Assembly (NCBI GenBank): GCA_903896925.1
Contig: CAITZM010000095.1
Location: 1 to 61,424 of the forward strand
Length of the DNA stretch: 61,424 bases
Direction: 5' to 3'
Source: an uncultured Lentisphaerota bacterium
GTDB taxonomy: Bacteria > Verrucomicrobiota > Kiritimatiellia > CAIQIC01
The position numbers and the translations under genes are program-made. Within the stretch, counting starts at the first letter, position 1, and each line of letters begins with the position of its first letter. Shown here one piece after another: positions 1-9,400 of the stretch. The notes under the pieces were generated by a model that searched no databases, was not told where the DNA came from, and worked only from the letters and a program-made list of their open reading frames with translations.

Positions 1-75
1 CATGCAGCGTCGTTCCCTTGTGTTCATTTCGATCCTCTCCATCGCGTCTGCCCGCCTTTCTGCGGGCGCCGGCTA

Positions 76-115
76 TGGGGACATTCTAAAAGAGTTTCAA
101 GGGGACATTTTCAAA
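76..115. repeat. Pair of short GGGGACATT direct repeats
   Basis: Two near-identical words beginning GGGGACATT lie about 24 bp apart (near 77 and 101). They could be remnants of an insertion-sequence end, but no transposase accompanies them. The remainder of bases 1-366 shows no convincing gene. Confidence 0.25.
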
Positions 116-366
116 GTGGCGCGACATCCTCCGTTCAAATGGCCGGCGCGGGTTTCAAGCACGAAGGCGCCGACCATGCGGAAGACTTTCATCAAGATTG
201 ACGCGGCGGCGGTCGTTGTGCTACCCGAGATACACTGTTGTGTGCGGTGGAAACTGCGGGTGCAATGCAGCCCGGTCTCAGGCGCGGTTGCGCCCGGGCT
301 TGTCCGCTGTACTCGCCCGGTCCGCCGCCCTCGGTAAAAGTCCTGACAACCCATCGATTGGAAACC

Positions 367-1290
367 ATGAAAAGCATAAGCGTGCTCTTGATCGGCCTGA
401 GTCTTGTAGTGGCCGCAGTCAGCCAGGGTGCGGATGCCCCCAAGGCCACCAAATCGAAGCCTGGTTCGCACTGGCAGAAAGTGTTGCCGAAAACGCCGGA
501 AGGCTTCACCTGCACCACCAACCTGGTGGCCGCCTATCCCGAGCACAACGTGGAGCTGGTTATTTACTCGCCGGACAAGCCGGGCCGTTATCCGTGCGTG
601 CTCGACATTCACGGCGGCGGCTGGAGCGCCCGCCAGGTGGAAAGTGACCGGCCGATGATGGAACGCCTGGCCACGCGCGGGTTTGTAACCGCCTTGGTGA
701 GCTATCGCCTGGCCCAGGAGGCGAAATATCCCGCGGCCCTGCACGATTGCAAATCCGCGCTCCGCTGGTTGCGCGCCAACGCCAAGCAATTCAAGATCGA
801 TCCGGAGCGCATCGGCTGCATGGGCGGGTCAGCCGGTGGCCACTTGTCCGGCCTGACGGCGATGACCAGTGGGCTGAAGGAATTTGAAGGCAACGGTCCT
901 TGTCCTGAACAGTCGAGCGCCGTGAAAGCCTGCATCGTCATGGCCGCGACGCAGGATCTGCTGGCCGCCAACAAGGGCAAAGCGGGCACGAACACCGTGC
1001 AGTTTTTCGGCGCCAAGTGTGACGACAATCCCGCCCTCTACCGCCAGGCTTCGCCGATCGCCCACGTTCGTCCGGGCGTGCCGCCCACCATTTTCATCGA
1101 AGGAGAAAAGGACACCTTGAAAACCGGCCGCGCGGAAATGCAGGAAAAGTTGCGCGCCTTGGGCATTGAGACCGCCGTCTACACGCTAAAAGATGCTCCC
1201 CATCCGTTTTGGATGAGCCAGCCTTGGTGCGATCAAACGGTGACGATTGCGGCCGAGTTTTTTGGACGAACCTTGGGCAAGGCCAACTAA
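367..1290 (+). CDS. Secreted alpha/beta-hydrolase esterase (BD-FAE/lipase-like)
   Basis: A 307-residue exported alpha/beta hydrolase. The start at 367 gives a Sec signal peptide (MKSISVLLIGLSLVVAAVSQ) and discards an upstream in-frame extension that has no domain character. HGGGW (about 82-86) forms the oxyanion hole and G-G-S-A-G (Ser155) is the nucleophile elbow. A late Asp in EGEKDT and His in APHPFW complete a plausible triad. The family removes acetyl or feruloyl esters from polysaccharides, so it may de-esterify the glycan desulfated by the neighbouring enzymes. It converges on the BPL-N gene and has no obvious operon partner in the window. The exact ester substrate cannot be read from the sequence. 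Confidence 0.88.
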   Translation: MKSISVLLIGLSLVVAAVSQGADAPKATKSKPGSHWQKVLPKTPEGFTCTTNLVAAYPEHNVELVIYSPDKPGRYPCVLDIHGGGWSARQVESDRPMMERLATRGFVTALVSYRLAQEAKYPAALHDCKSALRWLRANAKQFKIDPERIGCMGGSAGGHLSGLTAMTSGLKEFEGNGPCPEQSSAVKACIVMAATQDLLAANKGKAGTNTVQFFGAKCDDNPALYRQASPIAHVRPGVPPTIFIEGEKDTLKTGRAEMQEKLRALGIETAVYTLKDAPHPFWMSQPWCDQTVTIAAEFFGRTLGKAN

Positions 1291-1386
1291 AGATCGGGTT
1301 CGGTACTGGTTTGGGCTTCATCAACTCCGTCTCTTTGCGTCCCAACGTGTCGAAGATCAATGCATTCAAGCCGGGCGGTTGTCCGC

Positions 1387-2148
1387 TCATTCCCGGCCCG
1401 CGGCCCAACGCGCGGCGCGGCGGACAAAATCTTCCAAGCCCTTCGTTCTTTCCGGGTGTGGGCTGAAGCACAGCACGCGGCCCTTGCCGTAGAGGCCGGT
1501 GGCGATCGCGGTGGTGCCGATCATCACGCCGGTCGGCGCGCCCTTCTTCGCCATTTCGGAATTGAACGTTGCGAGCAGTTGATATGGCGGCAGATTGGTC
1601 TTGTTGTCCCGCGCGAGCAGCGGGCCTTGTGCGTAATAGCAGGTGACGATCTCGTTGGTCGCGCCGAGCAGCCGGCGGCCCTCATGCGTCAGCTTGAGCG
1701 TGACCTCGCCCATACCGCGCGCCCAATGTGCGCTGTCCACCACCTTGGCGTTGAGGAGCGCGAGGGACCAGGCGTAATGGCTGGAGGCCAGATAGGCGCC
1801 TGCGCAGAAACCCACGTAGCCGCCGCCCTTCTTGACGAAATCCTGGATGGCGCGGCGGCCTGGCTCATCGAGGTTCTGGCTCTGTTTGGAGCCGCTGCCC
1901 CCGGGGCAGATCAGCACATCGACCTGCGTGAGCCCGTTGCTGCGGATTTCGTCGGAGTTGATGGTGCGAAAGGTGAACTCCGGCGCGGGCGCGAGGCAGC
2001 GCGCCATGTTCTTCGGGCCTACGCCGCGCTCGGCGTTGCCATACACGTCGAGACAGGCGACGCGGATCTTCGCCGCCTCGCCCCGCGCCACGCCGCTCCA
2101 CAGCAACGCCGCGAGCATGCCCAACAACCGCAACTTGCTCAGCTTCAT
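1387..2148 (-). CDS. Exported BPL-N-domain (class I glutamine amidotransferase-like) protein
   Basis: A 253-residue protein with a signal peptide (about 1-24). The domain resembles the biotin-protein ligase N-terminal / DJ-1-PfpI-like amidotransferase fold: CPGGSGS (about 81-87) and a nucleophile-elbow motif GFCAGAY with Cys115. The ATG at 2148 places the signal peptide at the N terminus; upstream in-frame codons run through a repeat. The catalytic role of exported BPL-N proteins is largely unknown, and I assign no substrate. It lies on the reverse strand, converging with the esterase gene. A bipartite TTCCA palindrome element sits about 70 bp upstream of its start. Confidence 0.8.
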   Translation of the reverse strand: MKLSKLRLLGMLAALLWSGVARGEAAKIRVACLDVYGNAERGVGPKNMARCLAPAPEFTFRTINSDEIRSNGLTQVDVLICPGGSGSKQSQNLDEPGRRAIQDFVKKGGGYVGFCAGAYLASSHYAWSLALLNAKVVDSAHWARGMGEVTLKLTHEGRRLLGATNEIVTCYYAQGPLLARDNKTNLPPYQLLATFNSEMAKKGAPTGVMIGTTAIATGLYGKGRVLCFSPHPERTKGLEDFVRRAARWAAGRE

Positions 2149-2218
2149 CTGTGCGTGCCTCCGCCTGACGAACGCGCGCATTTTCGGCGCGCCTCCCGAT
2201 GAGTCAAGCCCGATCATG

Positions 2219-2265
2219 TTCCAAGGCTTGGAAAAGACGACGTGAAAAGTTCCAAGATCTCTGAA
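2219..2265. repeat. Bipartite TTCCA palindrome element (copy a)
   Basis: TTCCAAGGCTTGGAAAA is followed, after a short spacer, by a second degenerate TTCCAAG half. It lies about 70 bp upstream of the BPL-N start. It belongs to the ~52-bp repeat family found throughout the window. Confidence 0.7.
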
Positions 2266-2293
2266 CCCGCAGCGATGAGGCGGGCATGGCAGC

Positions 2294-2935
2294 ATCGGAG
2301 CGGCGGCACTCCTGCCGCCGAAGCAGCCACAGCCGCGCCGCGGCCTTACGCGCGCAACCGGAGCCAGGCTTGTGTTTGATGTTCCGACTGCGGCGTAATG
2401 GTGGGGTGGGCCGCACTCTCACGAGTGCGGCTACGGGAAGTACAGAAACCGAGGGACAAAGTAATAGATATAAATATTCAAATTGCATGCATTTGTGAGC
2501 CCCGTAGCCGCGTTCGTCAGAACGCGGCCAACCCACCCTGCGCCCCGCCGGAAAACAGCTGCACGCGAGTTCCCGTACGCGCCGCTTACTTCATTTATTG
2601 GTGCTGAAAACCGCGGTTAAGTTGTTCGGGGGGATCCGGAGCGGCGGCACTCCTGCCGCCGAAACAGCCGCAACCGCGCCACGGCCCTGTACGCACAATC
2701 GGAGCCAGGTTTGTGTTTGATGTTCCGGCTGCGGCGGTGTGGTGTTGGCGGGCCGCACTCTCACGAGTGCGGCTACGGGAAGTTCAACACCAGGCGGACA
2801 AAGTCATAGACCTTAAGGTTCCAGTTGTATGATTCTGTGAGTCCCGCGTAGCCGCGTTCGTCAGAACGCGCCCAACCCGCCCTGTACCCTGCCAAAAAAC
2901 AGCTATTTCGGAATCTCCCACACACGCCGCTATCT
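2294..2935. repeat. Two direct copies of a ~290-bp hairpin cassette
   Basis: Copies at about 2294-2590 and 2635-2935 share an offset of 341 bp. Each carries three hairpins in the same order: a GGCGGCA...TGCCGCC hairpin, CCGCACTCTCACGAGTGCGG followed by CTAC, then GTAG followed by CCGCGTTCGTCAGAACGCGG. The last two face each other through CTAC...GTAG feet, as in a BIME. The spacers are AT-rich and diverged. The gap 2149-3055 holds no credible gene. Confidence 0.75.
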
Positions 2936-2939
2936 GCAG

Positions 2940-2991
2940 TTTTAGAAAGGCTTGAATAGACGCAGCGAAAAGCTCAAGGGCTTGGAAAACA
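2940..2991. repeat. Bipartite TTCCA palindrome element (copy b, degenerate)
   Basis: A degenerate left palindrome (TTTTAGAAAGGCTTGAATA) and right half CTCAAGGGCTTGGAAAA span about 52 bp. It ends about 65 bp before the start of the sulfatase at 3056. Confidence 0.55.
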
Positions 2992-3055
2992 GGGAGGATT
3001 GTCGCACAATAGCCGGCGACTTGGCGCGTTGTGCGTGACAACCGGAGAGGTGACT

Positions 3056-5008
3056 ATGCAGCGACGAGAATTTTTGCGGCGGGCGGGCGTGGGCGCGGCG
3101 GCGGCGTTGTTGCCGTTGGAGCTGCTGGCGGCCGAGGGCAAGCAGGGGCGCGGGAAAAAGGCGAAGCAGGCTGTCCAGGGCGTGGACATCGCCGCGCCCA
3201 AGATCAGCAGCGACGATAAGCCGAACATCCTCTGGCTCGTCAGCGAGGATAATGATCCGTTTCTCGGTTGCTTCGGCGACAAGACCGCGCGGACGCCGAC
3301 CATTGACAAGCTGGCGGGCGAAGGCGTGTTGTTCGAGCGCTGCTTCGCGCAGCCGGTCTGCGCGCCGTCGCGCTTCACGCTGATCAGCGGTATGTTCGCC
3401 GTCGGCCACGGTCCGGCGCAGCACATGCGAGCGCAGGGTAAAATTCCGTCGTGGCTCAAGGGTTTCCCGACCTATCTGCGGATGGCGGGCTACTACACCT
3501 CAAACAACGCCAAGACCGATTACAACTCACCGATCAGCGTCCCCGAGGCGTGGAACGAGTGCGGCAAGCAGGCGCACTGGAACAAACGGGGCGAGCCGAA
3601 GCAGCCGTTCTTCAGCGTGTTCAATCACGAGGTGACGCACGAGAGCTGCCTGTTCCCGGAGAACGAGCCGGCGACGTTCGATCCCGCCAAGATGCGGATT
3701 CCGCCCTATCAGCCGGACACGCCCGAGATGCGCGCCGACTGGGCGCGGTACTACACGCGGCTGGAAAAGCTCGACGGCCAACTGGCGGAGAAGCTCAGGG
3801 ACCTTGAGCAGGCCGGGCTCGCGGAGAACACCATCGTCTTCTACTACTCCGATAACGGCGGCGTGTTGCCGCGCAGCAAACGGTTCCTGCAGGAGAGCGG
3901 CACGCACGTCCCGCTGATCATCCGCTTCCCGAAAAAATGGCAGCATCTCGCGCCCGCCGCACCCGGCGCGCGCATCCAGGCGCCGGTCAGTTTCGTGGAC
4001 TTCGCGCCAACGGTGCTCTCGCTGGCGGGCGTGAAAATTCCCGACTATATGCAGGGCCGCGCGTTCGCCGGCCCGGCCAAGGCCACGCCGAACGAGACGA
4101 TTTTCATCACGCGCGACCGCATGGACGAGCGCTACGACATGATGCGCATGGTCAGCGACGGCCGCTTTATCTATATCCGCAACTTCCGGCCGGACGTGCC
4201 CTATGTGCAGCCGCTGGAGTACATGTTCCGGGCGCGCGGCTACCAAACGTGGGCGCGCCTGGCGCGCGAGGGCAAGCTGACGCCCGCGACGGCGCAATTC
4301 TGGGGCGCGAAGCCGGGCGAGGAACTCTATGAAATGGCGAGCGATCCCGACAGCGTGAAGAACCTCGTCGGCGACAGCGCCCACAAGGCGACGCTCGACA
4401 AGCTGCGCTCCGCGCTCCGTCAGCGGATGATTGACCTCAAGGATAACGGCCTGTTGCCGGAAGGCTCCGCGCTCGAAGGTTACGACGCCTCGCACGCCGC
4501 CGGCGCCTGGCCGGTCGAGCGCGTCGTGGACCTTGCCTGCCTCGCCAGCGACCGCAACGCGGCGAACCTACCCGCGTTCATCGCCGCACTCGATGAAGCC
4601 AGCGAGCCGCTGCGTTGGTGGGGCGCTCAAGGTTGCACGATTCTGCGCGAGCAGGCCGCGCCGTCCGAAGCTGTTCTGCGCAAGCATCTCGCGGATGTTT
4701 CCGGCGCGGTCGCCGTGGCCGCTGCCGAGGCGCTTGCGCATCTCGGCAAAGTTACCGAAGCTCTGCCCGTGTTGGAGAAATGGCTGGCGAACGGCGAGAA
4801 TCAGGGCACCGCGCAAATCGCGGCGAACGTGCTCGACCGCCTCGGCGAACAGGCGCGCCCGGCGCTGCCTGCGATGAAACGCATTCTCGCTGGCGAAAAA
4901 GGCGGCAAAGGCGGCCAGAATTATCCGCAGCGCATCCTCGAGCACAGCATCGCCGTGCTCGAAGGCAAGAAACTGGCACTGGTTTATCCTGACTTCGGAC
5001 ATCTATGA
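3056..5008 (+). CDS. Tat-exported sulfatase with HEAT-like C-terminal tail
   Basis: A 650-residue S1 (alkaline-phosphatase superfamily) sulfatase that hydrolyses sulfate esters after Cys-to-formylglycine maturation. The start at 3056 follows GGAGAGG at good spacing and yields a Tat signal (RREFLRRAG). The FGly motif is C102-A-P-S-R106. The usual first DD metal pair reads S-E-D-N-D, and GKWH is replaced by NNAKTDYN, which marks an atypical subfamily. A late YYSDNGG supplies further metal ligands. From about residue 510 the protein continues as alpha-helical HEAT-like repeats, absent from other sulfatases here. It overlaps the next gene by ATGA. The substrate is unknown; arylsulfatase-type assignment is secure at family level only. 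Confidence 0.9.
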   Translation: MQRREFLRRAGVGAAAALLPLELLAAEGKQGRGKKAKQAVQGVDIAAPKISSDDKPNILWLVSEDNDPFLGCFGDKTARTPTIDKLAGEGVLFERCFAQPVCAPSRFTLISGMFAVGHGPAQHMRAQGKIPSWLKGFPTYLRMAGYYTSNNAKTDYNSPISVPEAWNECGKQAHWNKRGEPKQPFFSVFNHEVTHESCLFPENEPATFDPAKMRIPPYQPDTPEMRADWARYYTRLEKLDGQLAEKLRDLEQAGLAENTIVFYYSDNGGVLPRSKRFLQESGTHVPLIIRFPKKWQHLAPAAPGARIQAPVSFVDFAPTVLSLAGVKIPDYMQGRAFAGPAKATPNETIFITRDRMDERYDMMRMVSDGRFIYIRNFRPDVPYVQPLEYMFRARGYQTWARLAREGKLTPATAQFWGAKPGEELYEMASDPDSVKNLVGDSAHKATLDKLRSALRQRMIDLKDNGLLPEGSALEGYDASHAAGAWPVERVVDLACLASDRNAANLPAFIAALDEASEPLRWWGAQGCTILREQAAPSEAVLRKHLADVSGAVAVAAAEALAHLGKVTEALPVLEKWLANGENQGTAQIAANVLDRLGEQARPALPAMKRILAGEKGGKGGQNYPQRILEHSIAVLEGKKLALVYPDFGHL

Positions 5009-6216
5009 GCTCTCGTTGCGCATCGGAAAAACTTTTTGTGGGCGGGAGCTCCAGCTCCCGCGTTGTGGGTTCAGCTCTGTTTGTTTCGAGGGAGCAGGCT
5101 TGTCCCGGCGAAGTGTCTTCACGAAGCGGGAAGCTCCCGCCCACAAGGCTGCATTGTCTTTCTAGCTGGGAGCGGTGGCATTCCCGGCTCCGTCCGAGCA
5201 CTCCGCCGGGGCGAGCCTGCCGCCGAAGTAGTTGTAACGAGGCCGCATCCTCTTCTTTTATCCAATCATCTTGCCGCGTCGCCTTGTCACTGTGGTTGTC
5301 CGCATTTCTCGCGCCCTCCTCCAACGCCGCCGAGCCGCAGCCGGTGCCGCGGATGCAGGCCGTGCCGCAGCCCTACGACCAGGTTTCTTTCCAGCGCGAT
5401 GGTGTGGAAATCGCCCGCTACCACTTTGGCCCGACGCTGCTGCGGCCCTTCGTCTTTCCGGTGATCGGCCCCGCCGGCCGCAGCCTGACGCGGATGGGGC
5501 ATCCGCACGACCCGGTGACGCACAACCACCACAACTCGTTCTGGCTTTCGCACAACGATGTCAACGGCATCAGCTTCTGGGACGACCGCGGCAACGGGCG
5601 CATCGTCCACCAGCGTCTCGAGGAGTTCGTGGATGACGCGACGAACGCCGCGCTGCAAACCGCCAGCGGGTGGATTGCCAAGGACGGCCGGACGCTGCTC
5701 AACGAGCGCCGCCGTATCACCGTGCAGCTGCTGCCCGGAGACGAATGGCTGCTGATCCTCGACGTGCAGCTGGCGGCGGCGACCAACGCCGTGACACTCG
5801 GCCAGACGCCGTTCGGCCTCGTCGGCGTGCGCGTGGCGAAGACCATCGGCGTGAAGGATGGCGGCGGTACGATCCGGAATTCCGAAGGCGGGGTGAACGA
5901 GGCCGGTGTGTTCCGCAAACCGGCGCGCTGGGTGGATTATTCCGGCCCGATCACCGCGAACGCGAGCGAGGGACTCACGCTGCTCGATCATCCCTCGAAC
6001 CCGAATCATCCCACGGTGTTCCATGTGCGCGACGATGGCTGGATGGGCGCGTCGCTGACCATGGCCGGCGCGCGCGTCATTCCGCCCGGCCAGCCGCTCC
6101 AACTCCGCTACGGCCTCTATGTCCACGCCGGCATCCCAGCGCCGGAGAAGATCCAGCGGCAGTGGGAAGCTTTCAGCCGTATGCCGCTATTCGCATTCAA
6201 GCTGAAAACGAAATGA
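5005..6216 (+). CDS. DUF6807 (PmoA-like) family protein, N terminus repeat-invaded
   Basis: From about residue 112 the protein is a typical DUF6807/PmoA-family domain. It has a histidine-rich core (GHPHDPVTHNHHNSFW, then NGISFWDDRG) and ends RYGLYVHAG. The name does not imply methane oxidation; the function is undefined, and these genes often accompany carbohydrate and sulfatase genes. The ATG at 5005 overlaps the sulfatase stop (ATGA). However, the first ~85 codons run through REP-like hairpins (5036-5230), and a signal-peptide-like stretch (VALSLWLSAFLAPSSNAAEP) appears only at about residues 92-111. A TTG at 5284 is an alternative start. Either the repeats inserted in frame or translation begins later. 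Confidence 0.78.
   Translation: MSSRCASEKLFVGGSSSSRVVGSALFVSREQACPGEVSSRSGKLPPTRLHCLSSWERWHSRLRPSTPPGRACRRSSCNEAASSSFIQSSCRVALSLWLSAFLAPSSNAAEPQPVPRMQAVPQPYDQVSFQRDGVEIARYHFGPTLLRPFVFPVIGPAGRSLTRMGHPHDPVTHNHHNSFWLSHNDVNGISFWDDRGNGRIVHQRLEEFVDDATNAALQTASGWIAKDGRTLLNERRRITVQLLPGDEWLLILDVQLAAATNAVTLGQTPFGLVGVRVAKTIGVKDGGGTIRNSEGGVNEAGVFRKPARWVDYSGPITANASEGLTLLDHPSNPNHPTVFHVRDDGWMGASLTMAGARVIPPGQPLQLRYGLYVHAGIPAPEKIQRQWEAFSRMPLFAFKLKTK
5036..5230. repeat. REP-like hairpins inside the 5' part of the DUF6807 ORF
   Basis: GTGGGCGGGAGCTCCAGCTC and its inverted partner GCGGGAAGCTCCCGCCCAC face one another. They are followed by a degraded GGGAGCGG...hairpin ending near GCCTGCCGCCG. The block stays open in the reading frame of the DUF6807 gene. 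Confidence 0.6.
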
Positions 6217-6230
6217 AGACCTGGCAGTTG

Positions 6231-6360
6231 TAGGCCGGATCTCCGACCCGGCGCAATGAACGCCCCGTGAGGCCACCGGGCCTACAATGCGTTCGGGGTC
6301 CGGCAGCTGCAGGCCGCGTGACCCGCATGAGGCGGACAGGCCTCACGCGGCCTAATTGAG
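6231..6360. repeat. Degenerate REP-like hairpins
   Basis: GTAGGCCGGATCTCCGACCC and a following GTGAGGCCACCGGGCCTAC hairpin, plus a second TGAGGC...GCCTCA stretch, occupy the gap between the DUF6807 gene and the LamG giant. They are related to the GTAG-footed hairpins seen elsewhere. Confidence 0.5.
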
Positions 6361-6403
6361 ATCGGTTCCAATTGCGTGGCGGCGGCGCCACGGAAAGGTG
6401 AGG

Positions 6404-9400
6404 ATGAAACGTATGCTGATCGCGGTGCTGGGTGCGCTGTCGCTGGATGCTCTGGCGGTCTGCGAACCTTGGCAACAGGCCTACACCGGCGCGGACGCAA
6501 ACGGAAAGCACGTGCTGGGCCTCTGGCAGTTTGCGGCGAACGCGCCGACCAACGATGCATCTTCGCAGCACCAGCACCTCAAGCTACACGGCGCGGTCAT
6601 CAGCGCGGGCGGGCCTTTCGGCGGATGCCTCGAATCGTTCCGCGGCTTCCCGGTGGAGGACAAGCGCCATGCCGCCGTGACCGCTGCGCATCCCGCGCTC
6701 TCACCCGCCGGCGCGTTTACGCTGGAGCTGTGGCTGCAGCCCAAGCCGGAACTCGCGGGCTATCCCGAGGCGTTCCTGCTCGATAAAAAGTACGTGGCGC
6801 ACGCTGATTATCAGCTCACCTTGGGCGCGGCCGACAAGGGCGGCCAGCGGCGGCTGACCGCGCACCTTGGCTTTGGCGCTGAGTCAGAAACCTTCACTTC
6901 CGAGCCCGCGCGCTACGAAAGCGACGCGTGGTATCACGTGGCGTTCACCTACGACGGCGCGGGCGCGGGCCGCTTCTTCCGCGATGGCGCCGCATTCGGC
7001 GGCACGGACCATCCCGGCCGTGCGGGCATCACCGCCGGCAAGCATCCGCTTTCCATCGGCGACCGCATCGGCAGCCTCTACCACGGCTTTCCGGGCCGCA
7101 TCGCACAGGTGCGCATCTGCTCCGGCGTGCTGGAGTTCCGGCCGGTTGTGCTCGCGCTGACCTCCGACCGCACCAGCTTCGTAAGGATGGAGCCAGCGGC
7201 GGCGTTGCAGGTCGCCGTGACCAATACGCTGCGCGGCACGCTCCATGGTGCGACGCTGACGCTCGCCGTGGAAGGCGCGTCGGCCAAGGTATTTCAGGTG
7301 CCTGACCTGGAGGCCGGCCAGGCGCACACGGTCAACTATCCGTTCGACACCACGCTGCGGCCCGGCACCTACAAGCTGGCCGCGCGGATCGAGGTCGCCG
7401 GGGCCAAGGTTTACCGCAGTGAGGATAAATTTGACGTCGTGCTCGTGCCGCGGCCGTTGCCGTTCCGCATGCCGGTGGTGATGTGGGGCATTTACAGCCC
7501 GGAGAACGTGCTGCGCGAACTGCCGCGGCTGAAGGATATCGGCTTCACCCACAGTCTCGGCCTGCATGCGAACTGCGAGGCGGTCTGGTCGGCGGGCAAG
7601 CCCACGGCGCCCGATAAGCCGGAAAACATCGTTGCCGCCAAGCGCATGCTGAACGCGGCGCTGGCCAGCGACTTCGGCATCATCGCGAGCCTCTCGCCTG
7701 GCCACGAACTGCGCGACCACAAGGATCTCTGGCGCGTCGGCCGCGACGGCCAACCGCGCGACGCGAAGAAACCCGATATCTGCGCGCTGACGCCGGGTAT
7801 CAGCAACTTCTGCTACAACGTCGGCGCGTCCGTCGCGCAAACCTACGGCGCGTTCCCCGCCTTCCAGTCCGCGCTGCTGCACACCGAGGTGCGTGACGGC
7901 GCGAACCTCTGCTTCCACGAGCACGATCGCGCGGCCTATCGTGGCGCCACCGGCCTCGACATTCCCGCGGATGTCGCGGGCAAGAGCGGTGTGCGGTGGG
8001 ACAAGCTGAAGGCTTTCCCGGCCGACCGCGTCATCGCCGATGAGCACCCGCTCTATCGCTATCTCCAGTGGTATTGGAAAGCCGGCGACGGCTACAACCG
8101 GCTGAACTCGGCGCTGGACTTCGGTCTCAAGTCCACCGGCCGGGCGGATCTCTGGACCTTCCATGATCCTGCCGTGCGCGTCGCCAGCACCTACGGTAGC
8201 GGCGGCGCGGTGGACGTGATCTCGCAGTGGACCTACTCCTATCCCGACCCGATCCGCATCGGCATGGCCACGGACGAACTCTTCGCGATGGCGCGCGGCG
8301 CGGCGCAGCCGCAGCGCGTGATGAAAATGACGCAGATCATCTGGTACCGCTCGCAGACCGCTCCGATGGCGAAAGGCGACGAGACAAAGAAGGCGACCAA
8401 GTCGCCGTGGGAAGACACCGATGCCGACGCGGCCTTCCCGACCATCGCGCCGCTGCATCTGCGCGAGGCCTTCTGGTCCAAGCTCGCTCGGCCGGTCCAG
8501 GGCATCATGTATCACGGCTGGCAGTCGCTCGTGCCCACCGGCGGCGGCGAGGGTAGTTACCGCTATACGAACCCGCAGACGCAGCACGAACTGCGGCGGC
8601 TCGTGAAGGAGATCGTCGAACCGCTTGGGCCGACGCTGATGCAAGTGCCCGACCGCCCCAGCGACGTGGCCTTCCTCGAAAGCTTCGCCTCCGAGATGTT
8701 CGCCGGGCGTGGCTCCTATGGCTGGAGCCGCGGCTGGGCCGGCGACGCCTACCACATCCTGCAATACGCCGAGCTGCAGCCGGAGATCGTCTATGACGAA
8801 ACGCTTGCCGCGCGCGGCCTCGATGGCTTCCGCGTGCTCGTGCTGATGGATTGCGACGTGCTAACCGCATCTGTCGCGAAGAAGGTGAAGGAATTCCAGC
8901 AGCGCGGCGGCATCGTGATCGGCGACGACCGCCTCTGCCCGGCGATCAAGCCCGACATCACCATCGAGGTTTATGAGCGGACGCGCAAGGCCGACGCCGA
9001 CCGCGCCGCCCTGCAGGCGCGCGCCGCCAAGCTGCGCACCGCACTCGACGAGCGCTATCGCCGCTATGCCGACTCAGCGAACCCCGATGTGGTCGTCCGC
9101 TGCCGCAGTGCCGGCACGAGCGACTATCTCTTCGCTGTCAACGACCGCCGCGAGTTCGGTGACTACGTGGGTCAGCACGGACTGGTCATGGAAAACGGTT
9201 TGCCGTCGGAGACCACCCTCTCGCTCGCCCGGGCGGGCGGTTTCGTCTATGACCTCGTCGCCGGTCAGCCGGTGAAAGCCAGCGCCGCGAAAGGCAGCCT
9301 GCAATTCGCTCGCAACTTTGGCCCCTGCGAGGGCGGTGTCTTCCTCGTCACCGACCATGCGATTGAGGGCGTCACCGTGAACGCGCCCGCCACCGCTGCG

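Noticed and set aside
76..115. Insertion sequence end at the window start
   Set aside because: Two short GGGGACATT words alone, with no transposase or inverted terminal repeat in view.
1360..2202. Forward open frame of 280 codons opposite the BPL-N gene
   Set aside because: The opposite strand encodes a protein with a signal peptide and a GFCAGAY nucleophile motif; the forward frame has no recognisable features.
2294..2935. Hairpins considered as rho-independent terminators
   Set aside because: They lack a following T-run, recur in identical form far from gene ends and sit in facing pairs, which fits REP/BIME elements better.
5005..6216. Methane oxygenase (PmoA) function
   Set aside because: The family name is historical; the histidine-rich DUF6807 domain is not a methane monooxygenase and no pmoB/pmoC neighbours exist.
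6884..8764. A 626-codon reverse-strand open frame inside the large LamG gene
   Set aside because: Antisense shadow of a gene with clear signal peptide and domains; composition typical of GC-rich antisense frames.
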